Under the pieces are notes generated by a model. The model did no database searches. It was given only the letters and a program-made list of their open reading frames with translations, and was not told where the DNA came from. Positions 17,615-26,035 of a DNA stretch of 64,000 nucleotides are shown here, in pieces. Source of the stretch: a bacterium (GTDB taxonomy: Bacteria; Fibrobacterota; Fibrobacteria; UBA11236); contig OMJM01000062.1 of the NCBI GenBank assembly GCA_900299345.1, positions 16,788 to 80,787 of the forward strand, read 5' to 3'. The translations under genes were made by a program, and so were the position numbers. The stretch's first letter is position 1; every line of letters begins with the position of its first letter.

Positions 17615-18757
17615 ATGTCCCATTATCTCGACCATAACGCCACCGCCCCGCTTCTGCCCGAAGCACTTGAGGCCATGACCCTTGCCGCAAAGGAAGGCTG
17701 GGCCAATCCGTCCAGTTTGCATGAACCCGGACGCCGTTCGAAACAATTTATCGAGGATGCACGCGAGAAACTCGCAGCATTGATCCAAGTAGATCCCTCC
17801 ACGCTCGTGTTCACCGGCGGAGGAACAGAAGCCTGCAACTTTGCCTTGTTCGGGGCCGTTCAAGCCTTGCAAACACAACATAAAGGGCGGCATCTCATCA
17901 TCAGTGCCATTGAGCACCCCGCCATCAAATCAGGGGCCAAATCGCTTGAAGAACAAGGATGGCAGATCACCTGGATCAAACCCAACAGCGATGGTGTGAT
18001 TGAAACCGAATCCGTGGAAAAAGCGTTGCGGCAGGACACCGTGTTGTGTTCCGTCATGGCGGCCAACAACGAAGTGGGAACAGTTCAACCCATCCATGAA
18101 ATCGGAACGCTGTTGCGGGAAAAAGGCGTGTTGTTCTTCTGCGATATGACTCAGGCCTTGGGGAAGCTTCCCGTGGATCTTTCCAAAACGCCTGTGGATC
18201 TGGCGGCGTTCGTGGCGCACAAGATCGGCGGCCCCAAAGGCGTGGGCGCCTTGTACATCCGCAAAGGAATCCGGTTGGAATCGCTGTTGCGCGGTGGTGG
18301 TCAGGAACGGGGTTTGCGTGGCGGCACCGAGAATGTGCCCGGCATCGCGGGATACGGCGCGGCGGCGGAGTGGTGGCAACAACACGGTGATGAAGAACGT
18401 CGACGCGTCGAATCCCTGCGCGATCAATTGCAATCAGAGTTGCAGAAAAAAATTCCCGAGATCAAAATCAACGCCGCGAACGTGTCGCGTCTTCCGAACA
18501 CCTTGCACGCCACCTTTCCCGGTTGCCGCAGCGACGTGCTGGTGATGGCTTTGGATCTTCGTAGTATCTCGGCTTCCGCGGGATCGGCGTGCGCTTCGGG
18601 TTCGGTCAAACCGTCTGAAGTGCTGCTGGCCATGGGACGCTCCAGCGAAGAGGCCATGTCTTCTTCACGCTTTTCGCTGGGTTTCGGGAATACGGCCGAA
18701 GAAATTCCCGCGATTGTGGAAGCCTTGGCACAAGTCTGCCAACAAGCCAAGGGATAA
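17615..18757 (+). CDS. iscS: Cysteine desulfurase (NifS/IscS family)
   Basis: A 380-residue PLP enzyme that removes sulfur from cysteine for Fe-S clusters and thiolation. Visible are the N-terminal YLDHNATAPL, the TGGGTEACNFALFG cofactor region, the PLP lysine in VAHKIGGPKGVGALY and the mobile-loop catalytic cysteine in GSACASGSVKPSEV. ATG 17615 matches the family N-terminus; longer frames upstream would run into the sprA promoter. No IscU/IscA neighbour is seen, but the next gene, bioB, is an Fe-S radical enzyme that needs clusters and a sulfur donor, a plausible reason for linkage. IscS versus NifS cannot be settled from this alone. Confidence 0.93.
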   Translation: MSHYLDHNATAPLLPEALEAMTLAAKEGWANPSSLHEPGRRSKQFIEDAREKLAALIQVDPSTLVFTGGGTEACNFALFGAVQALQTQHKGRHLIISAIEHPAIKSGAKSLEEQGWQITWIKPNSDGVIETESVEKALRQDTVLCSVMAANNEVGTVQPIHEIGTLLREKGVLFFCDMTQALGKLPVDLSKTPVDLAAFVAHKIGGPKGVGALYIRKGIRLESLLRGGGQERGLRGGTENVPGIAGYGAAAEWWQQHGDEERRRVESLRDQLQSELQKKIPEIKINAANVSRLPNTLHATFPGCRSDVLVMALDLRSISASAGSACASGSVKPSEVLLAMGRSSEEAMSSSRFSLGFGNTAEEIPAIVEALAQVCQQAKG

Positions 18758-18791
18758 GTTCGGCTATATTTTCCCGCGTTCGGAGGAACTT

Positions 18792-19856
18792 ATGACCGCT
18801 TTCGCGGAAACCATTGGCAATGCCCAGGATCTGGCTGAAAAAAGCCTTCAGGGCGAAGAATTATCGCGCGAAGAAGCGCTGGCTGTGCTCAACTGGCCGG
18901 ACGACGATGTATTGTCCTTGCTGCAAGCCGCGTTTCGCGTCCGCCAGACGTATTTCGGCAAGACTGTCAAACTGAACTTTCTGCTCAACGTGCAAAGCGG
19001 CATCTGCCCCGAGGATTGCGGTTACTGCTCCCAGTCCGCGATTTCCGACGCACCGGTGGACAAATACAAGTTGATGGGCGCCGAAGCCATCATGGAAGCC
19101 GCTGAGCGCGCCATCGCGAACAAGGCTACGCGCCTGTGCATGGTCGCCAGCATGCGTGGGCCCAGCGACAAGGATGTCGGCTCCGTGGCCGAAGCCGTGC
19201 GTCAGGTCAAGTCGCAATACCCGCAACTGGAACTGTGCGCCTGTCTGGGTCTGCTCAAGGACGGACAAGCGGAGACGTTGGAAGCCGCGGGCGTCGACGC
19301 CTACAACCACAACCTCAACACTTCGGAACGCCACTACGGGGAGATCTGCTCCACGCATGGCTTCACGGATCGGCTCGACACAGTGCGCAAGGTGCGCGAG
19401 GCGGGAATCTCCTCCTGCAGCGGTGCCTTGTTCGGCATGGGCGAAACCCATGACGACGTGCTGGAAGTGGCTTATCGTCTGCGCGAACTGCAGGTCGAAT
19501 CCATTCCGATCAATTTTCTCGTGCCCATCAAGGGAACGCCCATGGTCGCGCGAAAGGATCTCACGCCGGTGCAGTGTCTGAAAATTCTGTGCCTGTTCCG
19601 CTTGCTGAATCCCCGTTCGACCTTGCGCATCGCGGGAGGCCGCGAACTGCATTTGCGCGCGTTGCAGCCGCTGGGCCTGTACGCCGCCAATTCTTTGTTC
19701 GTGGGTGATTACCTCACGACCGAGGGACAGGCCGCGCATCTCGACATTGAGATGATTCGCGACATGGGCTTCGAGATCATCGGCGATGCACCGGTGGACA
19801 ATGCGCCTGAATCCCTTGCGGATCGCGTTCATTTCACCTCAAAGAAATCCCATTGA
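18792..19856 (+). CDS. bioB: Biotin synthase
   Basis: A 354-residue radical SAM enzyme that inserts sulfur into dethiobiotin. The cluster motif CPEDCGYCSQS is complete; YNHNLNTS (residues ~175), the SCSGALFGMGET block and INFLVPIKGTP follow in family order. A strong GGAGG sits six bases before ATG 18792. It lies 34 bases after the cysteine desulfurase and is likely co-transcribed with it. No other bio genes are in the window. Confidence 0.97.
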   Translation: MTAFAETIGNAQDLAEKSLQGEELSREEALAVLNWPDDDVLSLLQAAFRVRQTYFGKTVKLNFLLNVQSGICPEDCGYCSQSAISDAPVDKYKLMGAEAIMEAAERAIANKATRLCMVASMRGPSDKDVGSVAEAVRQVKSQYPQLELCACLGLLKDGQAETLEAAGVDAYNHNLNTSERHYGEICSTHGFTDRLDTVRKVREAGISSCSGALFGMGETHDDVLEVAYRLRELQVESIPINFLVPIKGTPMVARKDLTPVQCLKILCLFRLLNPRSTLRIAGGRELHLRALQPLGLYAANSLFVGDYLTTEGQAAHLDIEMIRDMGFEIIGDAPVDNAPESLADRVHFTSKKSH

Positions 19857-19867
19857 TCCTCTGATTT

Positions 19868-19892
19868 GTACGGGCGGACGGCTGTCCGCCCC
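19868..19892. repeat. Palindromic repeat, intergenic copy
   Basis: A perfect 8-bp stem (GGGCGGAC with GTCCGCCC, loop GGCT) inside a 25-base element between bioB and hisH. The same element, 23 of 25 bases identical, lies inside kdsB at 33165-33189, so this is a dispersed palindromic repeat rather than a one-off hairpin. Confidence 0.7.
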
Positions 19893-19918
19893 AACGTGAA
19901 CGGGCCGCAAAGAGATCC

Positions 19919-20539
19919 ATGATCGCCATCCTTGATTACAACGCCGGCAACCTGACCTCCGTGCAACTCGCCTTGCGCGAAACCGGACTGGATGCCGTGA
20001 TTACGCGTGATGCCAACGTCATCGCGGCGGCGGAGCGTTTGATCTTTCCCGGCGTGGGTGCGGCCGGTTCGGCCATGGAAGGCTTGCGAGAACTGAATCT
20101 GGAAAAAACCGTGCGCGACTTCGTCGCCACTGGAAAACCCTTTCTGGGAATCTGCATCGGCTGCCAGGTCATTCTTGAAACCAGTGAGGAAGACGGCGGC
20201 ACGTCCTGCCTTGGAATTTTTTCCGGCAGCGTGAAAGGCTTCAAGCCCGGCCCCGGAATCAAGGTTCCGCACATGGGCTGGAACCAGGTCCGCTTTGCGC
20301 GCAAGCATCCCGTGATCGACGGCATTCCCGACGGAGCGGAGTTTTATTTCGTGCACGGATTTTATCCCGCGCCCAAGGACAACGCGGTGGTTCTGGGTGA
20401 GACGGAGTACGGCGGCGTGAAATTTCCCTCGCTGATGGCGCGCAATAACGTGGTCGCTTGCCAGTTCCATGCGGAGAAAAGCGGACCGTACGGGTTGCGC
20501 CTGTTGAAAAACTTTTGTGCGTGGAACGGGAAGGCGTAA
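19919..20539 (+). CDS. hisH: Imidazole glycerol phosphate synthase, glutaminase subunit
   Basis: A 206-residue class I glutamine amidotransferase that supplies ammonia to HisF in histidine synthesis. The oxyanion strand PGVGAAGSAM, the nucleophilic cysteine in FLGICIGCQV and the His-Glu pair in QFHAEKSG are present. Two small deviations from the common sequence are GCQ for GMQ and FHAE for FHPE; neither removes a catalytic residue. It directly abuts hisF (stop TAA, then ATG). Confidence 0.96.
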   Translation: MIAILDYNAGNLTSVQLALRETGLDAVITRDANVIAAAERLIFPGVGAAGSAMEGLRELNLEKTVRDFVATGKPFLGICIGCQVILETSEEDGGTSCLGIFSGSVKGFKPGPGIKVPHMGWNQVRFARKHPVIDGIPDGAEFYFVHGFYPAPKDNAVVLGETEYGGVKFPSLMARNNVVACQFHAEKSGPYGLRLLKNFCAWNGKA

Positions 20540-21310
20540 ATGCTGACCAAGCGTCTCATCGTGTGCCTCGACGTGCGTAACCGCAAGGTGACCAAGGGCG
20601 TCAAGTTCGAGGGCAACGTCGATCTCGGCGATCCCGTGGAGATGGCTGCGCAATACTACCGCGATGGCGTGGACGAACTCGTATTCTACGACATCACCGC
20701 TTCGGCGGAAAACCGCGCCATCGACATCGACATGGTGCGCAACGTGGCGAAGAAGGTGTTCATCCCCTTCAGCGTGGGCGGCGGCATCCGCAATCTCGAG
20801 GACATGCGCGACGTGCTGCTGGCCGGCGCAGAAAAAGTCAGCGTGAATTCTTTGGCCGTGAAGAATCCGGACATCATCCGGCAGGGCGCACGGGCCTTCG
20901 GCAACCAGTGCATCGTGCTGGGCATGGACGCCCGGAAAAGCTCCGATCCGAAATACCCGTCCGGCTATGAGATCGTGATCCAGGGCGGCCGCACGCCGGT
21001 GCAGCTCGACGCGGTGGAATGGGCCCGTAAAGCGGAGTCGCTCGGCGCCGGGGAAATCTGTCTGAACAGCATTGACGCGGATGGGACCAAGGAAGGTTAT
21101 GAACTGGAGCTGACACGGAAAGTTTCAGAAGCCGTAGGCATTCCCGTCATCGCCTCCGGCGGCGCAGGCATTCCGCAACATCTGGTGGATGTGTTGAGGG
21201 AAGGCAAAGCGGACGCTGCCTTGGTGGCAAGCATGGTTCACTATGGAACCTATACGGTGGGTGGGATTAAGGAAGAGATGGCACGCGCCGGTTTACCTGT
21301 CAGGCGTTAA
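20540..21310 (+). CDS. hisF: Imidazole glycerol phosphate synthase, cyclase subunit
   Basis: A 256-residue TIM barrel partner of HisH. The first catalytic aspartate is in IVCLDV, the second in VLGMDA; the phosphate-binding loops [13 protein letters not shown] and [12 protein letters not shown] are intact. The N-terminal block ([19 protein letters not shown]) belongs to a HisF subgroup that differs from the E. coli type (VKGVxFxxxRDxGDPVE). Other histidine genes are absent here, so hisHF form a detached pair after bioB. Confidence 0.96.
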   Translation: MLTKRLIVCLDVRNRKVTKGVKFEGNVDLGDPVEMAAQYYRDGVDELVFYDITASAENRAIDIDMVRNVAKKVFIPFSVGGGIRNLEDMRDVLLAGAEKVSVNSLAVKNPDIIRQGARAFGNQCIVLGMDARKSSDPKYPSGYEIVIQGGRTPVQLDAVEWARKAESLGAGEICLNSIDADGTKEGYELELTRKVSEAVGIPVIASGGAGIPQHLVDVLREGKADAALVASMVHYGTYTVGGIKEEMARAGLPVRR

Positions 21311-21325
21311 CAAAGCCACGCCTAC

Positions 21326-22249
21326 TCAATCAGCTTCGAAATAATCAGCGTCTATCTTCTTAATTTCGAATTTGCCCTGAAGAGTGACTCCAACATTATT
21401 TTCGATCATAAACTCAGTTAACTGATCTCCATCGATCAAAATTATTTTCGGATCTATAGCGTTCACGTAGTCATACGCTGACTTTGGAAAATCAGAGGTC
21501 GTGATGAAAATACCCTTCTTTGATTTTCTCTGAAGAAGCGAACCCCCAAAGTCTCGTATTTCCTTAACAGGAACCGTATTCTCCCAACGTTTGGCTTGTA
21601 CATAAATCTGATCCAACCCCAATCGGTCTTCTTTTATGATCCCATCAATACCGCCATCACCGGTTTTACCAATTGCTTGGCCCGCGTCCTTTCTGGAACC
21701 ACCATACCCCATTGTTACCAATAGGTCGATTACAAGATTTTCAAAAAAGCGTGGGCTTGCCGCCTTAATCGTGGAAAGCAAACTCTGTTTCAATTCAAGC
21801 TTGAGTTTAATGTAAGCTGCTTCCAGAATTTCTTCGGGCGTTTCAACTTCACCTAGATCTTCGCCGATTTCATTCTTAACCAGTTTGTCTTGTGATTTAC
21901 TTGGCTCGGACTCGGCCTTAAATTTCCGAAATGCTTCGAATTGATCCAGAAGCTTAGTGTTTAGGTCTTGAGGATTTTTGGCAAGAAAAAGTTTGCCCTC
22001 ATCCGAAATCTGCATGTAACCGCGACGTTCCGACTGAATCAAACCCGCCTTGATCAAATAGAATCTCGTCCACCCAACTCTGTTGTCAATTAATGGCTGC
22101 CTTCCACTTGGTAAAAGTTCATTGCGTTCTGCGTCTGTTAGTTTGAAATGACTGGAAATTTTTTCCACCAAGTCGCCGAATTTATACACCTTGCCATCCT
22201 CTAACTGTTTAAGAAGTGGAAGCATGATTTTTTCGTAATTAGGAATCAT
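21326..22249 (-). CDS. mrr: Mrr-type restriction endonuclease
   Basis: A 307-residue protein: an N-terminal winged-helix Mrr_N-like domain (~1-95, with TDAERNELLPSGRQPLIDNR and YLIKAGLIQSERRGYMQI), then an Mrr catalytic domain of the PD-(D/E)xK type in which GDGGIDGII supplies the aspartate and YVQAKRW the Q-x-K part of the site. IFITTSDFPKSAYDY is another family block. Mrr proteins cleave foreign, often methylated, DNA (type IV restriction). The gene is visibly AT-richer than its neighbours, opposes them in direction, and sits between hisF and prfB without a methylase, which suggests horizontal acquisition. AAGGAA precedes the ATG. Confidence 0.92.
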   Translation of the reverse strand: MIPNYEKIMLPLLKQLEDGKVYKFGDLVEKISSHFKLTDAERNELLPSGRQPLIDNRVGWTRFYLIKAGLIQSERRGYMQISDEGKLFLAKNPQDLNTKLLDQFEAFRKFKAESEPSKSQDKLVKNEIGEDLGEVETPEEILEAAYIKLKLELKQSLLSTIKAASPRFFENLVIDLLVTMGYGGSRKDAGQAIGKTGDGGIDGIIKEDRLGLDQIYVQAKRWENTVPVKEIRDFGGSLLQRKSKKGIFITTSDFPKSAYDYVNAIDPKIILIDGDQLTEFMIENNVGVTLQGKFEIKKIDADYFEAD

Positions 22250-22369
22250 GTGTTAGTTCCTTTTGGGTTAGCCTTCGCTTGATTTCTTACGAGTGTGCTT
22301 GAGTAATCTTGGAATCCATGCGCATAAAAGCGTACGAAACCGGAGGAAAAAGGGCTACCTTTCCCCCGC

Positions 22370-23465
22370 ATGGAAAGCATCGATTCACTGAAGGACCGTG
22401 TCCTCAAACTCCGGGGGTATCTTTGACATCCCGGGCAAACAAGAACAACTAGCGATCCTCGAGCGCAACGCGTCGTCCCCGGAATTCTGGAACGACGCCG
22501 CCAAGGCGCAAAAAGTCCAGCGACAGATCAAGGAACTGCAGGAGTGGGTCGAGGCGTGGCAAAGCCTTGACCGCGAAGTGCAGGATCTGGCCTCGCTCGC
22601 CGAACTGGCCGCAGAAGAAAAAGACGCCGAGGTTCTGAAGGACGCGGAGGCTTCGGTTCCCGGACTGGAAAAACGGCTCAGCGAGCTTGAACTCCGAAAA
22701 ATGCTCGGCGGCGAAGACGACGCGCGTCCCGCGATCATCTCCATTCATCCCGGCGCAGGCGGCACCGAATCGCAGGATTGGGCCCGCATGCTCCTGCGCA
22801 TGTACAGCAACTGGTTCGTCAAAAAGGGATTCAAGGTCGATGTGCTTGACGAGCAGCCCGCCGAGGACGCAGGCATCAAGGGCGCCACACTTGAAGTCAC
22901 CGGCGATCACGCCTACGGCTACCTGAAGTCGGAGAACGGCGTGCACCGCCTCGTCCGCATTTCACCCTACGACGCCAATGCGCGGCGGCACACCTCCTTC
23001 GCGGCCGTGAACGTGTATCCCGAAGTCGAAGACGTGGAACTCGAAATCAACGAGGCCGACATCAAGGTGGACACCTTCCGCGCCGGCGGCGCGGGTGGAC
23101 AGCACATCAACAAGACCGATTCGGCCGTGCGCATGACGCACATCCCAACCGGGATCGTGGTGGCCTGCCAGAGCGAACGCAGCCAGCACAAGAACCGCGC
23201 CAGCGCCATGAAAATGCTGCGCGCCAAGGTGTTCCAGCACATCAAGGACGAGGAAGAAAAGAAGCGCGATGCCAAAAAGGCCTCCAAGTTGAAAATCGAA
23301 TGGGGCAGCCAGATCCGTTCCTACGTGCTGCAGCCCTACCAGCTGGTCAAGGACGTGCGCACCGAACACGAAACCTCGGACGCACAGGGCGTGCTGGACG
23401 GCGATCTCGACGATTTCGTCACAGCTTATCTATTGGCATTGGATGCGGAAAGGACGGCTGGGTAG
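22370..23465 (+). CDS. prfB: Peptide chain release factor 2, expressed by programmed +1 frameshift
   Basis: Release factor for UGA/UAA. Zero frame: ATG 22370 encodes 18 residues (MESIDSLKDRVLKLRGYL) and reaches an in-frame TGA at 22424. A +1 shift at CTT-T-GAC (skipping 22424) continues as DIPGKQEQL to TAG 23465, giving about 365 residues. The GGQ motif (GGAGGQHINKTDSAVR) and the RF2 specificity region ISPYDANARRHTSF (SPY where most have SPF) are present. Upstream of ATG 22370 the zero frame has a stop (TAA 22345) and no other start codon. Its last codons and stop lie inside the left arm of a large inverted repeat. Confidence 0.96.
22413..22427 (+). promoter_or_regulatory. prfB: Programmed +1 frameshift site of prfB
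   Basis: GGGGGTATCTTTGAC matches the E. coli prfB recoding site base for base: an internal Shine-Dalgarno-like G run, three bases, then CTT TGA C. Low RF2 makes ribosomes pause at TGA and slip forward by one, so RF2 regulates its own synthesis. Confidence 0.95.
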
Positions 23466-23500
23466 GAGCGACCCGGCGGGTTATCCCTACCCAGCCGTCC
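23452..23500. repeat. 15-bp inverted repeat covering the prfB stop codon
   Basis: GGACGGCTGGGTAGG (23452-23466) is perfectly complementary to 23486-23500, with a 19-base loop that holds a smaller ACCC/GGGT hairpin. The right side is followed by CTGTTTCTAATTT, only weakly T-rich, so it may be a repeat element used as a terminator between prfB and lysS. Confidence 0.6.
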
Positions 23501-23525
23501 CTGTTTCTAATTTCCCGAAAATCTC

Positions 23526-25016
23526 ATGGAAACCAACGATCAAGTCGAAGCGCGGCTGGAAAAACTGACCCGGTTGCGCGAAATGGGGATCAATCCCTAT
23601 CCGTACCGCTTCCCTCTCACCCACGACTCCGCTGCGTTGACCGCCGCACGCGAAGAACTGCTGGCGTCGAATCAAATCGTCGCCTTTGCGGGCCGCATCG
23701 TGCGCTACAACATCAAGGGCAAGATCGCGTTCATCCACCTCAAGGATGGCGCAGGCCGTTTGCAGGTCATGTTCGGTCGCGATGCCGTGGGCGAAGCCAG
23801 TTTCGAACTGGTGAAGATGCTCGACATCGGCGACTGGATCGGCGTGCACGGTCCCATGTTCGTCACCAAGACCGGCGAATACAGCGTCAAGGCGGAGAAG
23901 GTCGAACTGCTTTCCAAGGCCCTGCGTCCGCTGCCCATTCCCAAGGAAAAGATCGAGAACGGCGAAAAGTTGATCTTCGACGAGTTCAAGGACGTCGAAA
24001 CCCGCTACCGCCAGCGCTATGTGGATCTGACTTTGAACGATCCGGTGCGCGACACCTTCCTCAAGCGTTCCCGCGTGCTGCAAGCCATCCGCGAATACTT
24101 GATTGGCCAGAGCTATCTCGAAGTCGAGACGCCGGTGTTGCAGCCGATTTACGGCGGCGCCAATGCGCGGCCTTTTTCCACGCACCACAATGCGCTGGAC
24201 ATTCCCCTCTTCCTGCGCGTGTCCAACGAGTTGTACCTCAAACGCTGTATCGTCGGTGGCTTTCCCAAAGTGTTCGAGTTCGCCAAAGATTTTCGCAACG
24301 AAGGCATCGACCGCACGCACAATCCCGAATTCACCTTGCTCGAATTTTATCAGGCCTACGCCGATTACAACGACATGATGAAGCATTTCGAGAACGTGTA
24401 CGCCGCGGCCTGCACAGCGGCCAACGGCTCCCCGAAATTCACCTTCCAAGGCAAGGAATTCGATCTCACGCCGCCCTGGCCCCGCATGACCATGAAGGAT
24501 TCGCTGAAGAAGTTCGCGAACCTCGACGTGGACGCCATGGACGACGCGGCACTGAAAGCCGCGCTGGCGAAGGATCAGATCGAATTGAAGGGCCATTACC
24601 TCCGCGGACTCGCCATCAAGTCCTTGTTCGAGTTCCATTGCGAGCCGAACCTCGAAGGCCCGATCTTCATCATCGACTTTCCCAAGGAAAGCACGCCGCT
24701 GTGCAAGCAGCACCGTGATGATCCGGCGCTTGTGGAGCAATTCGAACCCTACATCAATGGCTGGGAAGTGGGCAACGCTTATTCCGAGCTGAACGATCCG
24801 CTGGCGCAGCGCCGGTTGCTGGAAGAACAGGTCGAGCGCGGCCGCGGTGGCGAGGATGAAACCCATCCGCTGGACGAAGACTTCCTGCGCGCCTTGGAAT
24901 ATGGCATGCCGCCCACGGGCGGCGTGGGCATCGGCATCGACCGCATGATCATGCTGCTGACCGACAATCCGAACATCAAGGACGTGCTGCTGTTCCCGCT
25001 GATGAAACCGGAGTAA
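23526..25016 (+). CDS. lysS: Lysyl-tRNA synthetase, class II
   Basis: A 496-residue enzyme that charges tRNA-Lys. The N-terminal OB-fold ([20 protein letters not shown]), motif 2 ([15 protein letters not shown]) and motif 3 ([14 protein letters not shown]) are intact, and length is typical. It follows prfB by 60 bases, the conserved prfB-lysS neighbourhood seen in many bacteria. Confidence 0.97.
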   Translation: METNDQVEARLEKLTRLREMGINPYPYRFPLTHDSAALTAAREELLASNQIVAFAGRIVRYNIKGKIAFIHLKDGAGRLQVMFGRDAVGEASFELVKMLDIGDWIGVHGPMFVTKTGEYSVKAEKVELLSKALRPLPIPKEKIENGEKLIFDEFKDVETRYRQRYVDLTLNDPVRDTFLKRSRVLQAIREYLIGQSYLEVETPVLQPIYGGANARPFSTHHNALDIPLFLRVSNELYLKRCIVGGFPKVFEFAKDFRNEGIDRTHNPEFTLLEFYQAYADYNDMMKHFENVYAAACTAANGSPKFTFQGKEFDLTPPWPRMTMKDSLKKFANLDVDAMDDAALKAALAKDQIELKGHYLRGLAIKSLFEFHCEPNLEGPIFIIDFPKESTPLCKQHRDDPALVEQFEPYINGWEVGNAYSELNDPLAQRRLLEEQVERGRGGEDETHPLDEDFLRALEYGMPPTGGVGIGIDRMIMLLTDNPNIKDVLLFPLMKPE

Positions 25017-25039
25017 ATTTCAAGAAACACGGAGGTCCT

Positions 25040-26035
25040 GTGAAACTCATTTCCTTATCCACCCTTTGCCTGGCGATTCCCCTTTCGGTCTTCGCCAAGG
25101 ATGCCGCCGCACCCGGCGTGTATGCCAACATCTATACGTCGAAAGGCAAGATCGTCTGCAAGCTCGAATTCGAGAAGGCTCCCCTGACGGTCACCAACTT
25201 TGTCGGGTTGGCGGAAGGAACCAAGACGCACAGCCGCAACGAGTCCAAGCGTTTCTATGACGGCTTGACCTTCCACCGCGTGGAACCCAACTTCGTGATT
25301 CAAGGCGGTGACCCCGCGGGCAACGGCAGCGGCGGTCCCGGCTACCAGTTCCAGAACGAAGTCCGCCCGGATCTCAAGCACGACAAGGCGGGTACGCTGG
25401 CCATGGCCAATGCCGGGCCCAACACCAACGGCAGCCAGTTCTATATCACTCTGGCGCCCACACCCTTCCTCGACGGCAACTACAACGTCTTCGGTTACAC
25501 CACCGAGGGAATGGATGTGGTGAAGGCCATCAAGGTCGGCGATAAAATCGACAGCGTTCGCATCACGCGCATCGGCGCGAAAGCAAAAGCCTTCAAGGCC
25601 ACCGACGAATCGTTCCAAACTATCATCCAAAAAGGAAAATCCGCGGAAACCGCCAAGCAGAAAAAAGCGGAAGCCGATTTTCACAAGCTTGAAAAGAAGG
25701 CCATCACCACCAAGTCCGGACTCAAGTACATCGTGACCCAGGTCGGCAGCGGCCCGAAGCCAGCCAAGGGCGTCAGCATCAAGGTGCACTACACCGGCAC
25801 GTTGGTGGACGGCACCAAGTTCGACAGCTCGCGCGATCGCAACCAACCCTTCGATTTCGCCGTCGGCACGGGACAGGTCATCGCCGGCTGGGATGAGGCG
25901 CTGCTCGACATGCAGAAAGGCGAACGCCGCACCTTGATCATCCCGCCGAATCTCGCCTACGGTCCTGAAGGCCGTCCGCCGGTGATTCCCGCCAACGCCA
26001 CCTTGATCTTCGACGTGGAGTTGCTCGACTTCTGA
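25040..26035 (+). CDS. Exported cyclophilin-FKBP fusion peptidyl-prolyl isomerase
   Basis: A 331-residue dual-family prolyl isomerase. After a signal peptide (cleavage about FAKDAAA), residues ~28-185 form a cyclophilin domain ([53 protein letters not shown]). A lysine/alanine-rich linker (~195-225) leads into a full FKBP domain ([18 protein letters not shown]-like, [29 protein letters not shown]). Both active-site regions look complete. It should fold proteins in the periplasm. GGAGG precedes the ATG, and the gene overlaps the next by one base (TGATG). Confidence 0.93.
   Translation: MKLISLSTLCLAIPLSVFAKDAAAPGVYANIYTSKGKIVCKLEFEKAPLTVTNFVGLAEGTKTHSRNESKRFYDGLTFHRVEPNFVIQGGDPAGNGSGGPGYQFQNEVRPDLKHDKAGTLAMANAGPNTNGSQFYITLAPTPFLDGNYNVFGYTTEGMDVVKAIKVGDKIDSVRITRIGAKAKAFKATDESFQTIIQKGKSAETAKQKKAEADFHKLEKKAITTKSGLKYIVTQVGSGPKPAKGVSIKVHYTGTLVDGTKFDSSRDRNQPFDFAVGTGQVIAGWDEALLDMQKGERRTLIIPPNLAYGPEGRPPVIPANATLIFDVELLDF

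Noticed and set aside
23300-24866. Long frames on both strands overlapping lysS (472 and 459 codons)
   Set aside because: lysS has all class II motifs; the others are Arg-rich or His/Val-rich shadow translations.
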